From NCBI RefSeq assembly GCF_000426505.1, contig NZ_AUFM01000011.1:992001-1056000 (forward strand): DNA of 64,000 nucleotides. The letters are read 5' to 3'. Under the pieces are notes generated by a model. It searched no databases. It was not told the DNA's origin and saw nothing but the letters and a program-made list of their open reading frames with translations. The DNA is from Nisaea denitrificans DSM 18348. GTDB lineage: Bacteria; Pseudomonadota; Alphaproteobacteria; Thalassobaculales; Thalassobaculaceae. The translations under genes and the position numbers were made by a program. Positions 1-9,060 of this stretch are shown one piece after another; positions within the stretch are counted from its first letter, which is position 1; the number at the start of each line of letters is the position of its first letter.

Positions 1-1008
1 GACCGTCGCGATGGTCTGGCCCCGCCGGACGATTTCGCCTCGCTTTACCAGCAGGCGATCGCTGTGCGCGTAGGCCGTAATCCAGCCGTTCGCGTGCTTC
101 AGCAACAACAGCTTGCCGAATCCGGGAAGCCCGTCCCCCGCATAAGCCACCACACCATTGTCGGCGGCCGCTACCGGTGCGCCGCGAGGGGCGGCGATAT
201 TGATGCCGTCATTATGAAGTCCGCCCTGGCGCGGCCCGAAATTCGCGATGACCCGTCCCCTGACCGGCCAGCGGAATTTGGAGCCGGCCCGTTGCGGCGG
301 ACGTATTTTCGCAACCTCTAGGCCTGTTTTCGCCTTGGGAGCGGGCGCCGATGCAGACTGGGTCGAGCGAGGTTTCGGTGCCGGAGGCCGCAGAACAACT
401 GCTTGCCGTTCAGAAGACGCCGGATTACGCGGGTTAAGCTCCGGCAAGGCAACGATCCCCGGTGACAGCAATGCGGTCCTGGTGGTGTTGCCGCGACTGC
501 CCGGACCTTTGGGAAACTGCCGTGCGTTGAGCGATGTTCTGGTGTTGGAGGCGACGGCGCTGCCTTTCGCGATCTCTTGCGACGGCAAACGCATCTCCTG
601 CCCGACCCGGATCTGGTAAGGCGGTCTGATGTCGTTCATCTGCACGACCGTGCGCATGTCGACATTGAATCGCCGGGATATCGAGAAAACCGTGTCTCCC
701 TGCCGCACCACATAACTGCTCGGCGCCGGCAGGCGCAGGTCCTGCCCCACATAGAGCTTGTAGGGCGGCTGCAGCTGGTTCGCGAGGATGATGTCCCGCA
801 CCGGCACACCGTAGCGCCGGGAAATCTCATAGACCGTGTCGTTCGGACCGGCACTGATCAGCCCGCCAGACGGAATGGCAAGATGAGACGATAACTTTCC
901 GGAGGGGCGATAGGCAAGACGCGGCCCGCCCGCGCCGCAGGCAGCCAGCAGACCAGCCACAACAAGAAGGGCGGCCCAATTTCGAAAGCGTGGGAAGGTC
1001 ATTGCCAT
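1..1008 (-). CDS. nlpD: NlpD-like LysM/LytM lipoprotein (3' end outside window)
   Basis: I read this frame directly from the sequence; it stays open through base 1, so the C-terminus is missing. The first 24 residues form a lipoprotein signal ending in a lipobox L-A-A-C (Cys24). Two LysM peptidoglycan-binding repeats follow (about 53-95 and 98-142), then a Pro/Ser-rich linker and an M23/LytM domain. The stretch matching the M23 zinc motif H-x-G-x-D reads N-D-G-I-N, so both ligands look replaced, as in NlpD-type activators of cell-wall amidases rather than active endopeptidases. It would sit in the outer membrane or periplasm and act in daughter-cell separation. It follows surE and pcm, the classic surE-pcm-nlpD order. 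The start could also be Met3 (base 1002). Confidence 0.88.
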   Translation of the reverse strand, partial: MAMTFPRFRNWAALLVVAGLLAACGAGGPRLAYRPSGKLSSHLAIPSGGLISAGPNDTVYEISRRYGVPVRDIILANQLQPPYKLYVGQDLRLPAPSSYVVRQGDTVFSISRRFNVDMRTVVQMNDIRPPYQIRVGQEMRLPSQEIAKGSAVASNTRTSLNARQFPKGPGSRGNTTRTALLSPGIVALPELNPRNPASSERQAVVLRPPAPKPRSTQSASAPAPKAKTGLEVAKIRPPQRAGSKFRWPVRGRVIANFGPRQGGLHNDGINIAAPRGAPVAAADNGVVAYAGDGLPGFGKLLLLKHANGWITAYAHSDRLLVKRGEIVRRGQTIATV

Positions 1009-1089
1009 ATGGCGAGTTTAGGTTTTGCAAACCGCCTTCTCAAGCGGCGCCCGCAGGCCCGCGCCAAGAGCCGCTGAACGCTGGGACAA

Positions 1090-1734
1090 TCAGGCGCTGT
1101 CCCGCACTTCGCTCTCGACCAGAGGCACGAATCGCACTGGCAGAAGGCATTCATCCTCAATTCCGTCCTCTGTCCGGGTGAACCGGTGAATATGCTGGGT
1201 GCCGTCCTGCGGGCCGATCGGAACGACCATGATACCGCCCTCGCCCAGTTGCTCCAGCAAGATTTCCGGCACGTTTTCCGATGCCGCCGTGACAAGTATC
1301 CGATCGAACGGTGCCTGTTCCGGCCAGCCTTTACTGCCGTCGCCGACCCGGGTCACCACTTTATGCAGGTCCAGAGCTTCGAAACGCTCTTTCGCTTCAT
1401 CCGACAGGCTGGGATGCCGCTCTATGGTGTAGATACGACGCGCCAAACGGGCCAGAACCGCGGTCTGGTAGCCGGATCCGGTGCCGATCTCCAGAACCTT
1501 GCAGCGATCGTTGAGGTTGAGGGCTTGGGTCATGTAAGCCACCACGTAGGGCTGGCTGATGGTCTGCCCGGCCCCGATGGGGAGCGCCCTGTTGTCGTAG
1601 GCAAATGTTTTGATCGGAGCCGGAATGAAGATTTCCCTCGGAACCCGCTCGATAGCCCCCAGGACTGCGCTGTCGGAGATCCCCTCGCGCCGCAGCTCCA
1701 TGATCAGACGTATCTTGCTTTCCTCAAGAGTCAT
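1090..1734 (-). CDS. pcm: Protein-L-isoaspartate O-methyltransferase
   Basis: A 214-residue cytoplasmic repair enzyme that methylates L-isoaspartyl residues in damaged proteins using S-adenosylmethionine. The SAM-binding motif I is visible as VLEIGTGSGYQTAVLARL at about residue 80, and the N-terminal RVPRE and GQTISQPYVVA segments are typical of the Pcm family. Length matches the family (about 210-220). It starts 6 bases after the surE stop, so the two are almost certainly cotranscribed, as in many proteobacteria. A second Pcm-like gene lies at 23801-24460 but is more divergent; this one is the canonical copy. Confidence 0.95.
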   Translation of the reverse strand: MTLEESKIRLIMELRREGISDSAVLGAIERVPREIFIPAPIKTFAYDNRALPIGAGQTISQPYVVAYMTQALNLNDRCKVLEIGTGSGYQTAVLARLARRIYTIERHPSLSDEAKERFEALDLHKVVTRVGDGSKGWPEQAPFDRILVTAASENVPEILLEQLGEGGIMVVPIGPQDGTQHIHRFTRTEDGIEDECLLPVRFVPLVESEVRDSA

Positions 1735-1740
1735 CGCGGC

Positions 1741-2538
1741 TCAATCGGTTGAATGTTCCAGTTGAAAGGCACCATGAAGCGACTTCAGCGTCTCGTAGTC
1801 TGTCATGTCCATCTTGACCGGTGTGACAGAGATATAACCTGCATCAATCGCGGCGAGATCAGTACCTTCCGCATAGGGCTTCATGCTCTGCATATGTCCA
1901 ATCCAGTAGTGCCGTGCCCCGCGTGGATCCGTCACCTCCATAATATCGTCCCCGCTTTTACGGCGCCCCTGGGAGGTTAAATGAATGCCTTTGACCTGAT
2001 CTGCCGGAACCGGAGGAAAATTCACGTTTAACAGTGTGTTCTCCGGAAAACCTTCATGCAGAATTCGGCGGAGGAGATTGGGACCAAAAGTCTCCGCCGG
2101 GGTCCAGTCCGCCGGTTGGCCGTCAATCAGCTCCTGGCTGAACGCAACAGCAGGAACGCCGAGGATAGTTGCCTCCATGGCGGCCGAGACCGTGCCGGAA
2201 TAGGTCAAGTCGTCCGCCAGATTACCGTGCCGGTTCACCCCGGAGAGCACAATGTCCGGGAGCTTCCCTTTCATCAGAGAGTTTACTGCGAGCAGCACGC
2301 AATCCGTCGGTGTGCCGTTCAAGGAAAACCAGTTCGGTTGATGCTCCCGGGCCTGAAGCGGGCGCCTGAGGGTCAGGGAATGCCCTGCCCCGCTCTGTTC
2401 GCTCTCCGGCGCCACCACCCAGACATCTTCCGATAGTGACCGTGCTATCCGCACCAGGACCTGAAGCCCCGGTGCGTAATAGCCGTCGTCATTCGTAATC
2501 AGGATCCGGGCGTTGCCGACATCAAGCGGCCAGGTCAT
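1741..2538 (-). CDS. surE: 5'/3'-nucleotidase SurE
   Basis: A 265-residue metal-dependent phosphatase that removes the phosphate from nucleoside monophosphates. The N-terminal ILITNDDGYYAPGL carries the two metal-binding aspartates; SGAGHSLT and the SGVN...YSGTVSAAMEA signature follow. I chose the ATG at 2538 because GGGAG lies just upstream and the SurE fold begins right after it; a longer reading from 2598 would overlap the end of serS by 46 bases. The gene follows serS by 14 bases and precedes pcm by 6, so serS-surE-pcm-nlpD reads as one transcription unit. Confidence 0.94.
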   Translation of the reverse strand: MTWPLDVGNARILITNDDGYYAPGLQVLVRIARSLSEDVWVVAPESEQSGAGHSLTLRRPLQAREHQPNWFSLNGTPTDCVLLAVNSLMKGKLPDIVLSGVNRHGNLADDLTYSGTVSAAMEATILGVPAVAFSQELIDGQPADWTPAETFGPNLLRRILHEGFPENTLLNVNFPPVPADQVKGIHLTSQGRRKSGDDIMEVTDPRGARHYWIGHMQSMKPYAEGTDLAAIDAGYISVTPVKMDMTDYETLKSLHGAFQLEHSTD

Positions 2539-2552
2539 GATTCGCTCTCCCG

Positions 2553-3842
2553 TCAGCTCGCGGCCGAGATTTTTTCCAACCCGCCCATGTAGGGGCACAG
2601 CACTTCCGGAATACTGACCGAGCCATCAGCTTCAGCATAATTTTCCAGCACGGCGATCAAAGTCCGTCCAACCGCAAGAGCGGAACCGTTCAGGGTATGG
2701 ACGAATCCGGTCTGCTTGCTGCCATCGAGCCGGTAACGGGCCTTCATCCGACGGGCCTGGAAATCGCCGCAGTTGGAACAGCTGGAGATTTCCCGGTACA
2801 TGCCCTTACCGTCATCCTGACCCGGCAGCCAGACTTCGATATCGTAGGTCTTGCGTGCACCGAACCCGGTGTCACCCGAACAGAGCGTGACGACACGATA
2901 TGAAAGCCCGAGACGCTTCAGCATCTCCTCGGCGCAACTCGTCATGCGCTCGTGCTCTTCCATCGACTTGTCTGGATGTGTGACGGAAACAAGCTCGACC
3001 TTGCTGAACTGGTGCAACCGGATCATGCCGCGCGTGTCCCGGCCGGCGGAGCCTGCTTCAGAGCGGAAACAGGGCGTGTAGGCCGTGAAGCGCAGCGGCA
3101 GTTCCTCCTCCGCCAGAATCTCGCCGGACACCATGTTGGTCAGCGGCACCTCGGCGGTCGGGATCAGCCAGTGATCGCCCGTGGTCTTGAACAGATCCTC
3201 GCCGAACTTCGGAAGCTGGCCAGTGCCGTAAAGTGCGGTATCCCGCACCAGATAAGGCGGAGAGACCTCAGTATAGCCGAACTCACCCGTATGGATATCG
3301 AGCATGTAGCTCGCCAGTGCGCGTTCAAGACGGGCAAACTGACCGCGTAACAACGAGAACCGGGCGCCTGAGAGCTTCGCGGCCGTTTCAAAATCCATCA
3401 TGCCGAGACCTTCGCCGATGGCGACATGGTCCGGAGAGGTTTCGTTGGTGCGGGGAGCGTCTCCGACCGTACGCAGCAACACATTCGCACTCTCGTCCGG
3501 GCCGTCAGGCACATCGTCTGCCAAGGCATTCGGCAAGCCGGACAGAACCGTATCCAGTTTTTCCGAGAGGAGACGCCCCTCTTCCTCAAGGCTTTGCATC
3601 CGGTCCTTGATATCGGCGACTTCCTTCATCAGGGTATCGGCATCGCCGCCCTGGGACTTCACCTTGCCAATTTCCTTGGAAGCTTCGTTACGGCGCTGCT
3701 GCAGGCTCTGCAGCTCGGTTGTCGTATCGCGCCATTGCTTGTCGAGAGTCTGGATAGCGTCAGCCTGCGGGGCAAACCCGCGGCGCGCCATGGCCTTGTC
3801 GAAGGCCGCTCCGTCCTCGCGAATCCATCTGATATCGTGCAT
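2553..3842 (-). CDS. serS: Seryl-tRNA synthetase
   Basis: A 429-residue class II aminoacyl-tRNA synthetase that charges tRNA-Ser. The first 110 residues form the helical tRNA-binding arm (Gln/Glu/Lys-rich coiled coil). Motif 2 is seen as [20 protein letters not shown] and motif 3 as [18 protein letters not shown] near the C-terminus. Length is normal for the family. It lies downstream of tatC after a 102-base gap with a small hairpin and immediately upstream of surE. Confidence 0.97.
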   Translation of the reverse strand: MHDIRWIREDGAAFDKAMARRGFAPQADAIQTLDKQWRDTTTELQSLQQRRNEASKEIGKVKSQGGDADTLMKEVADIKDRMQSLEEEGRLLSEKLDTVLSGLPNALADDVPDGPDESANVLLRTVGDAPRTNETSPDHVAIGEGLGMMDFETAAKLSGARFSLLRGQFARLERALASYMLDIHTGEFGYTEVSPPYLVRDTALYGTGQLPKFGEDLFKTTGDHWLIPTAEVPLTNMVSGEILAEEELPLRFTAYTPCFRSEAGSAGRDTRGMIRLHQFSKVELVSVTHPDKSMEEHERMTSCAEEMLKRLGLSYRVVTLCSGDTGFGARKTYDIEVWLPGQDDGKGMYREISSCSNCGDFQARRMKARYRLDGSKQTGFVHTLNGSALAVGRTLIAVLENYAEADGSVSIPEVLCPYMGGLEKISAAS

Positions 3843-3914
3843 CTCACACGTCCATTCTGTTCGGAAATCCGGTTTGATCTTATAGGCAGTGCCACCCGAC
3901 GGGTCCAGCGGCAG

Positions 3915-3935
3915 GCCCCGATCCGTTGCCGGGGC
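3915..3935 (-). terminator. Short hairpin between tatC and serS
   Basis: GCCCCG pairs with CGGGGC across an 8-base loop in the gap just after the tatC stop on the minus strand. There is no T-run after it, so it would be a weak pause or RNA-end-protecting structure rather than a full intrinsic terminator. Confidence 0.3.
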
Positions 3936-3944
3936 GCCGCTCGG

Positions 3945-4766
3945 TCAGGTGGCGGTGCTAGACGAGGTCTCGTCTTCGTCCTCATCATCATCGTCGTCAT
4001 CGACCTTCTGGCCGCGCTTTTTCTCGATGATGCGCGCGCCGATAATCGAGATCTCGTAGAGAATCGCGACCGGAATGGCGAGCAGGACCTGGGAGATAAC
4101 GTCCGGAGGAGTCAATATGGCGGCCACAACGAACGCGATGAGAATCGCATATTTCCGCTTCTTGGCGAGACCGGTGGAACTCACCATGCCGACCTTGGCC
4201 AGCAGGATGATCAACACCGGCAGCTCAAAACAGACACCAAAGGCAAAGATCAGACGCATGACCAGCGAAAGGTACTGATCAACTTTCGGCTCAAGCACCA
4301 GCGGCAGCGAACCGTCCGTACCCGGATGCTCAAAGCCGAGAAAGAACTGCCAGGCCAGCGGAATGACCAGGTAATAGACCATGGCCGCGCCGATTGTGAA
4401 CAGGATCGGCGTGGCGATCAGAAACGGCAGGAATGCCGTCTTCTCATCCTTGTAGAGACCAGGTGCGATGAAGCTCCAGAGCTGCATCGAGATGATCGGA
4501 AAAGCCAGGCAGGCCGCAGCGAAGAAGGCGACTTTCAAATAGGTAAAGAAAGCCTCGTGCAGCGCCGTATAAATCATCCGCCGGCCGGGCTCGCCCTCGG
4601 TCAGGCTGGCCAGCGGCTCGACCAGGAACGCGAAAATCGGCTCGGCGAACGCATAGCAGATGAAAAACGCGACAATGAAAGCGGCAAAGGAATAGATCAG
4701 GCGGCTGCGCAGTTCGACCAGATGGTCCAGCAGCGGCATCCGCTTTTCTTCAACATCCTCAGTCAT
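3945..4766 (-). CDS. tatC: Sec-independent protein translocase TatC
   Basis: A 273-residue inner-membrane protein with six predicted helices. It is the receptor for twin-arginine signal peptides in the TatBC complex. The N-terminal MPLLDHLVELRSRL and the later GLYKDEK segment with F-P-I before it are family hallmarks. The last 30 residues are unusual: a very acidic D/E-rich tail with a run of aspartates ends the protein on the cytoplasmic side. It begins 3 bases after tatB. Confidence 0.96.
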   Translation of the reverse strand: MTEDVEEKRMPLLDHLVELRSRLIYSFAAFIVAFFICYAFAEPIFAFLVEPLASLTEGEPGRRMIYTALHEAFFTYLKVAFFAAACLAFPIISMQLWSFIAPGLYKDEKTAFLPFLIATPILFTIGAAMVYYLVIPLAWQFFLGFEHPGTDGSLPLVLEPKVDQYLSLVMRLIFAFGVCFELPVLIILLAKVGMVSSTGLAKKRKYAILIAFVVAAILTPPDVISQVLLAIPVAILYEISIIGARIIEKKRGQKVDDDDDDEDEDETSSSTAT

Positions 4767-4769
4767 GGA

Positions 4770-5228
4770 TTATTGTCCTGCAGCGGCGCTTTTCTGCGCG
4801 CTTTTATCGTCTGGTTCAGAGGGTTTAGCCTCGGCCGGTTCAGCAGCACCCGGGGCTTTCGCATCCTGTATGCTCTCGGCTTCTATCTCATCCGGCGCCG
4901 ATTCGACCGGGCGTGACGACGCCACATCCCGCGCTTGACCGGCGATCCGCTCCATCTCCTTCTTGGTGTCCCCACCCGGGTCCACCAACTCATTGACACG
5001 CTTCTCGATGTCGCCGCTGGTGAAGTTTTTGGCTTCCTTACGGAGATCATCGAGCTCGGCCTCACGGGCGACTTCTTCCAGACTGTTCTGGAAATCGCGG
5101 GCGATAGAGCGCGCCTTTCGGAGATAGGTGCTGACCGAGCGAACCACACGCGGCAGGTCGCGGGGGCCGACAATGACCACCGCGACAAACGCGATCAGCA
5201 TAAATTCCTGCCAGCCGAGATCAAACAT
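4770..5228 (-). CDS. tatB: Sec-independent protein translocase TatB
   Basis: A 152-residue protein with one N-terminal membrane helix (MFDLGWQEFMLIAFVAVVIV, then G-P), an amphipathic helix (residues 25-65) and a long Ala/Glu/Pro-rich cytoplasmic tail. TatB pairs with TatC in the signal-peptide receptor. The E/Q residue after G-W in the helix and the longer tail separate it from TatA. It lies between tatA (89-base gap) and tatC (3-base gap). Confidence 0.95.
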   Translation of the reverse strand: MFDLGWQEFMLIAFVAVVIVGPRDLPRVVRSVSTYLRKARSIARDFQNSLEEVAREAELDDLRKEAKNFTSGDIEKRVNELVDPGGDTKKEMERIAGQARDVASSRPVESAPDEIEAESIQDAKAPGAAEPAEAKPSEPDDKSAQKSAAAGQ

Positions 5229-5317
5229 CAGCGCATACCATTATTCACGCCACGGAACCTGTCGGCCCGCGCGTGGTCCATTTCCGGCATAAGGGCCGGA
5301 GAACCAGGTGAGGTCCG

Positions 5318-5557
5318 TCAGCTTTTTTGTGCTTCGTCAGCCTTGGGCTGCGCAGCAGCGGACTGTTCGGCATTGAGGCTTTTCGAGGAATCGCCCTCGG
5401 ATGCCTGATCACCATCCTCGTCCTTGATGCTTTTCTTGAAATTACGCAGGCCTTTGCCGAAGTCGCCCATCAGCGAGGAAATTTTCCCACTTCCGCCGAA
5501 CAGCACAACGACAACCAGCAAAACAACGAGCCAATGCCAGATACTACCGAAACCCAT
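5318..5557 (-). CDS. tatA: Sec-independent protein translocase TatA
   Basis: A 79-residue protein: a single N-terminal membrane helix ([20 protein letters not shown]), the F-G-G-S/G hinge, and an amphipathic helix with the [14 protein letters not shown] pattern of TatA. It oligomerises to form the translocation pore for folded proteins, many of them cofactor-bearing redox enzymes. Together with tatB and tatC it gives a complete Tat system. Confidence 0.96.
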   Translation of the reverse strand: MGFGSIWHWLVVLLVVVVLFGGSGKISSLMGDFGKGLRNFKKSIKDEDGDQASEGDSSKSLNAEQSAAAQPKADEAQKS

Positions 5558-5672
5558 GAGCGAACGCTCCCGTCTGTCTAGATTAGTTACGTCCCGTAGT
5601 AGGACTTTTTCCGTATATAGGCATGATCATAGGTCCTCTGCAATGTCCCGCACGGCTTTAATCCGCAGGAAT

Positions 5673-6746
5673 TTAGTCTTCCTGCGCGGGAAACACGAAG
5701 ATTTGCCCCGGGTCGAGTTCTATCCGCAGCCGCGTCCCGGCATCCGGCAGGAATATACCGGGCATGCGGGAGTGGAAATGCCACTCTTTGGTACTGCCGT
5801 TCTCGCCGGACTGAACGTGCAAATGGACCAGGCTGCTGCGTCCTAGCAGGCGCGACTCCATGACCAGTGCCGCATAATCGCTCTGACCTGCCTGCAATGT
5901 GGTTACACGCAGTCCCTCCGGCCGTACGATCACTGTTGCCTGTGTCCCTTCCGCCATATCCTCCACGGCGGCCGGGCCAACCGGTGTTGCGACGTGGCCA
6001 TCCTTCACCGGCCCGGTAAAGGCATTCACCTCCCCGAAGAACCCTGCAACGAATGCAGAATTCGGATAGCAGTAAAGGCTGTGCGGAGAACCTTCCTGCA
6101 CGATCCGGCCATCCCGCATCACGGCAATCCGATCCGCCATGAACATGGCTTCCTCGGGATCGTGCGTGACCATCAGCGTGGCGGCACCGCTTTCCTTCAG
6201 GAGATGCAGGACATCGTCGCGAACCTGGGCACGGAGAGCGCTGTCCAGTCCTGAATACGGCTCGTCCAGCAGAATGATCCTTGGATTTGGAGCGAGAGCC
6301 CGAGCCAACGCGACACGCTGCTGCTGACCACCAGACAACTCATGCGGAAATTTGTCCGCAGCGCTGTCCATACCAACACGGCGCAATTCGGTAAGCGCTT
6401 TCTCCCGGCGGACAGACTTTGTGAACACCGAAAGACCGAACGCCACGTTGTCGAGCACGTTCAGATGCGGGAACAGCGCGTAATCCTGAAAGACCAGACC
6501 AATTCCGCGTTGCTCGGGCGGCGTCTGCAGACCAGGCCCCGCAACTTCGGCATTACCCATCAGCACGCGACCGGTCTGCAGCGGCTCCAGACCGGCAGCA
6601 ATCCTCAGCGCCGTGGTTTTCCCGCAGCCGGACGGGCCAAGCAGACACAATACTTCGCCCGGAGCGATGCCCAGGGTCAGGTCATCGACCACACGAATAC
6701 CGTCGAACTGATGGCTGACGCCTTCCAGGCGAAGGACAGGCGTCAT
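5673..6746 (-). CDS. Orphan ABC transporter ATP-binding protein, FbpC/PotA-like
   Basis: A 357-residue ATPase of the iron(III)/polyamine/sulfate importer class. Walker A is GPSGCGKTT, the Q-loop is VFQDYALFPH, the signature is LSGGQQQR and Walker B is IILLDEP followed by the switch His in VTHDPEEA. The C-terminal 120 residues look like the TOBE regulatory domain of this class. The closest overall pattern is FbpC (ferric iron), but the substrate cannot be read from the sequence. No permease or binding protein is adjacent: it stands alone between scpB and tatA, with gaps of 147 and 115 bases. Confidence 0.85.
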   Translation of the reverse strand: MTPVLRLEGVSHQFDGIRVVDDLTLGIAPGEVLCLLGPSGCGKTTALRIAAGLEPLQTGRVLMGNAEVAGPGLQTPPEQRGIGLVFQDYALFPHLNVLDNVAFGLSVFTKSVRREKALTELRRVGMDSAADKFPHELSGGQQQRVALARALAPNPRIILLDEPYSGLDSALRAQVRDDVLHLLKESGAATLMVTHDPEEAMFMADRIAVMRDGRIVQEGSPHSLYCYPNSAFVAGFFGEVNAFTGPVKDGHVATPVGPAAVEDMAEGTQATVIVRPEGLRVTTLQAGQSDYAALVMESRLLGRSSLVHLHVQSGENGSTKEWHFHSRMPGIFLPDAGTRLRIELDPGQIFVFPAQED

Positions 6747-6893
6747 CCTCTGTTCCCGCTCCTGATACAGGTCGGGATTGATGCTGTGCGCAGCGAAACG
6801 CGATTTATTTGCAATGTCATCACAGACAGGGAGGTATCAGAAGGCACACGGGTGCTCAAGCGCGGAAGCAATCACATACGTACAAGAGCTTGC

Positions 6894-7553
6894 TTAAGCT
6901 CCGTCCTCACTCTCTAGAAGATCGAACTGGCCATCGTCTTCTTCATCGCCGTCGTCCGGCTCAATGCCATCCTCATCGCCCATGGCAATCGACGTCAGAC
7001 CCGGCCGTTTGTCCAGCATTCCCGTCGCCTTCAATTCCTCCAGCCCCGGCAGATCGCTCAGTGCCGTCAGACCAAAATGATCGAGGAAGGCCTCCGTCGT
7101 CCCCCAGGTCAGCGGTCGCCCCGGTACCTGGCGCCTGCCGCGTGGCTGAATCCAGCCAGCTTCGAGCAAGGCGTCGAGCGTTCCCTTGCTGACCGCAACG
7201 CCACGGATTTCTTCGATATCTGCCCGGGTGACCGGCTCGTGATAAGCCACGATAGACAGGGTTTCGATCGCCGCGCGGGAGAGCTTACGGCGGACAGCCA
7301 TCTCAACCCGCAGAGAGTCTCCCAGATCGGGTGCTGTCCGGAAGGCCCAACAATCTTTGATCTGTACCAGATGAACGCCGCGCGTGGCATAACGTGCCTG
7401 CAGCTTCTCCAGAATGCTTTCCGCGGAAACGCCCTCCGGGAGACGCTCACCAATTTCGGAGACCGGCAACGGGTCTTTGCTTGCGAACAACAGGGCTTCG
7501 ACGATTCGTTCGGATCGGCTCGGACCGGAATTCTCGGGTGTATCGAAATTCAC
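6894..7553 (-). CDS. scpB: Segregation and condensation protein ScpB
   Basis: A 219-residue winged-helix protein that pairs with ScpA and SMC in chromosome compaction and segregation. The N-terminal RIVEALLFASKDPLPVSEIG and the central AALETLSIVAYHEPVTR-like segment (here AIETLSIVAYHEPVTRADIE) are characteristic. The C-terminal 40 residues are a very acidic tail. It overlaps scpA by 4 bases (ATGA), implying translational coupling. Confidence 0.94.
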   Translation of the reverse strand: MNFDTPENSGPSRSERIVEALLFASKDPLPVSEIGERLPEGVSAESILEKLQARYATRGVHLVQIKDCWAFRTAPDLGDSLRVEMAVRRKLSRAAIETLSIVAYHEPVTRADIEEIRGVAVSKGTLDALLEAGWIQPRGRRQVPGRPLTWGTTEAFLDHFGLTALSDLPGLEELKATGMLDKRPGLTSIAMGDEDGIEPDDGDEEDDGQFDLLESEDGA

Positions 7554-8344
7554 GCATCACCCTCCCGGGAGCGAAAATAGATCGGGGCGAAGGTCCCGGC
7601 CTGATTGATCTCCGCCTTTCCGTCCTTAACCAGCTGCAGAGAGGCAACAAAGGTCGAGGCAACGGCGGAGCGCAGACGGAGGCCTTTGCGCAGCCCGCTC
7701 GGCAGGAAAGAAAACAGGGTTTGCCATTCCGGCACGGCACCAAGGACGCGGCTGAGACGCTGGACCGCATCCTCGACGGAATAAAGGTGGGTTGCCTCAA
7801 TGCGCAGCGCCAACCTGTCGTGGCGCACCCGGTGATCCGCGTAGGCGCGCAGCAATTCATACAGCGTCACGTCATAGATCGGGCGCCTGCGGACGGAAAT
7901 ACTTTCACCCTGCCCTCTGGCGAAGAAGTCCGCGCCAAACTGCGGACGGGACATCAGCGCCTCCCCGGCCTGCTGCATCGCCTCCAGGCGCATGAGCTGG
8001 AACCGCAGGGCCTCCGCCATCTCCTCAGGGCTCTGTTCTTCCTCTTCCTTCTCGTCAGGCGGCAGAAGCAGACGCGATTTCAGATAGGCGAGCCAGGCGG
8101 CCATCACCAGATAATCAGCGGCGAGTTCCAGGTTGAGCTTCTGGGCTTGATTGACGAAGCCGAGATACTGTTCCGCGAGCTGCAGTACGGAAACATGAAT
8201 GAGATCGACTTTCTGGTCCCTGGCAAGCTGCAGCAGAACGTCGATCGGCCCTTCGAAACCGTCGATATTCAGGAATAGCGAAAGCTGAACCGGCTCCCGC
8301 CTACGGCGGTGTTCCGGAACAGGGCTTTCGAAACCGTCGCTCAT
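7550..8344 (-). CDS. scpA: Segregation and condensation protein ScpA
   Basis: A 264-residue kleisin. The conserved FEGPIDVLLQLARDQKVDLI segment near residue 30 is the N-terminal SMC-binding helix region; the C-terminal winged helix bears RKGLRLRSAVASTFVASLQL. It bridges SMC heads together with ScpB. It starts 8 bases after the site-2 protease gene and overlaps scpB by 4 bases. Confidence 0.94.
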   Translation of the reverse strand: MSDGFESPVPEHRRRREPVQLSLFLNIDGFEGPIDVLLQLARDQKVDLIHVSVLQLAEQYLGFVNQAQKLNLELAADYLVMAAWLAYLKSRLLLPPDEKEEEEQSPEEMAEALRFQLMRLEAMQQAGEALMSRPQFGADFFARGQGESISVRRRPIYDVTLYELLRAYADHRVRHDRLALRIEATHLYSVEDAVQRLSRVLGAVPEWQTLFSFLPSGLRKGLRLRSAVASTFVASLQLVKDGKAEINQAGTFAPIYFRSREGDA

Positions 8345-8352
8345 TGCCTGCC

Positions 8353-9060
8353 TCAGATTTGTCCCGTGAGCATCAGGATAAAGTGTAGCAGATTTTTGAC
8401 GCCGAACATGACGAGCTGCATGGCGTAACTGAGATCGACGCCAATCTCCCGGCCAATATAGGGCAGCAGAAACATCAGGCCGATGACAATGAAGAGGCCG
8501 AAACGCTCAAGCTTGGAGTAACGCACAGCCAACTCGTAAGGCAGAAGTCCGGTGACGATCCGTCCGCCATCGAGCGGCGGAATCGGCAGCAGGTTGAACA
8601 CTGCCAGCACCAGATTGAGCAAGATCCCGTTGATCAAGGTGGCCTGCCACCAGGCGCTGAACCAGTCCGGGAACCAGGCAACAGTGTGCAATAGCGCCGC
8701 TGCAAGGAATGCCAGCACGACATTTATTGCAGGCCCCGCCGCCGCGACCAGCATCATGTCGCGGCGCGGATTGTTCAGGCGCGACACGGCGACAGGTACC
8801 GGTTTGGCGTAACCGAAGACGAACGGCGTGCCGGCGAGAGCCCATCCAGATATCACGCACAGCATCGGCAGGATGATCGTGCCGAACCTATCGATATGGA
8901 CGAACGGGTTCAGGGTCACACGCCCCATCAGGCGAGCCGTTGGATCTCCAAGCATGTTCGCCACATAACCGTGCGCCGCTTCATGCATGGTGATCGCGAT
9001 CAATACCGGTAGTGCCCAGATCGACGCCGTGAAGAGGATGTTGGAGATCATCTCTTCCAT
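8353..9060 (-). CDS. Site-2 protease family (M50) integral membrane metalloprotease
   Basis: A 235-residue membrane protein with about six helices. The zinc-binding HExxH motif is HEAAH in helix 1 (residues 26-30) and the third ligand motif is PPLDGGRIV in the C-terminal half, both intact. This is the short YwhC-like branch with no PDZ domain. Substrates of this branch are unknown. Its start codon overlaps the nagZ stop (TGATG), so it is coupled to nagZ; the nagZ-M50-scpA-scpB order is common in alphaproteobacteria. Confidence 0.9.
   Translation of the reverse strand: MEEMISNILFTASIWALPVLIAITMHEAAHGYVANMLGDPTARLMGRVTLNPFVHIDRFGTIILPMLCVISGWALAGTPFVFGYAKPVPVAVSRLNNPRRDMMLVAAAGPAINVVLAFLAAALLHTVAWFPDWFSAWWQATLINGILLNLVLAVFNLLPIPPLDGGRIVTGLLPYELAVRYSKLERFGLFIVIGLMFLLPYIGREIGVDLSYAMQLVMFGVKNLLHFILMLTGQI

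Noticed and set aside
3426-4916. A 496-codon plus-strand ORF antisense to serS and tatC
   Set aside because: It spans the 5' part of serS, the intergenic gap and all of tatC on the opposite strand, each of which is a clearly recognised gene. Its composition is Arg/Gln/Asp-rich as expected of a shadow in GC-rich DNA.
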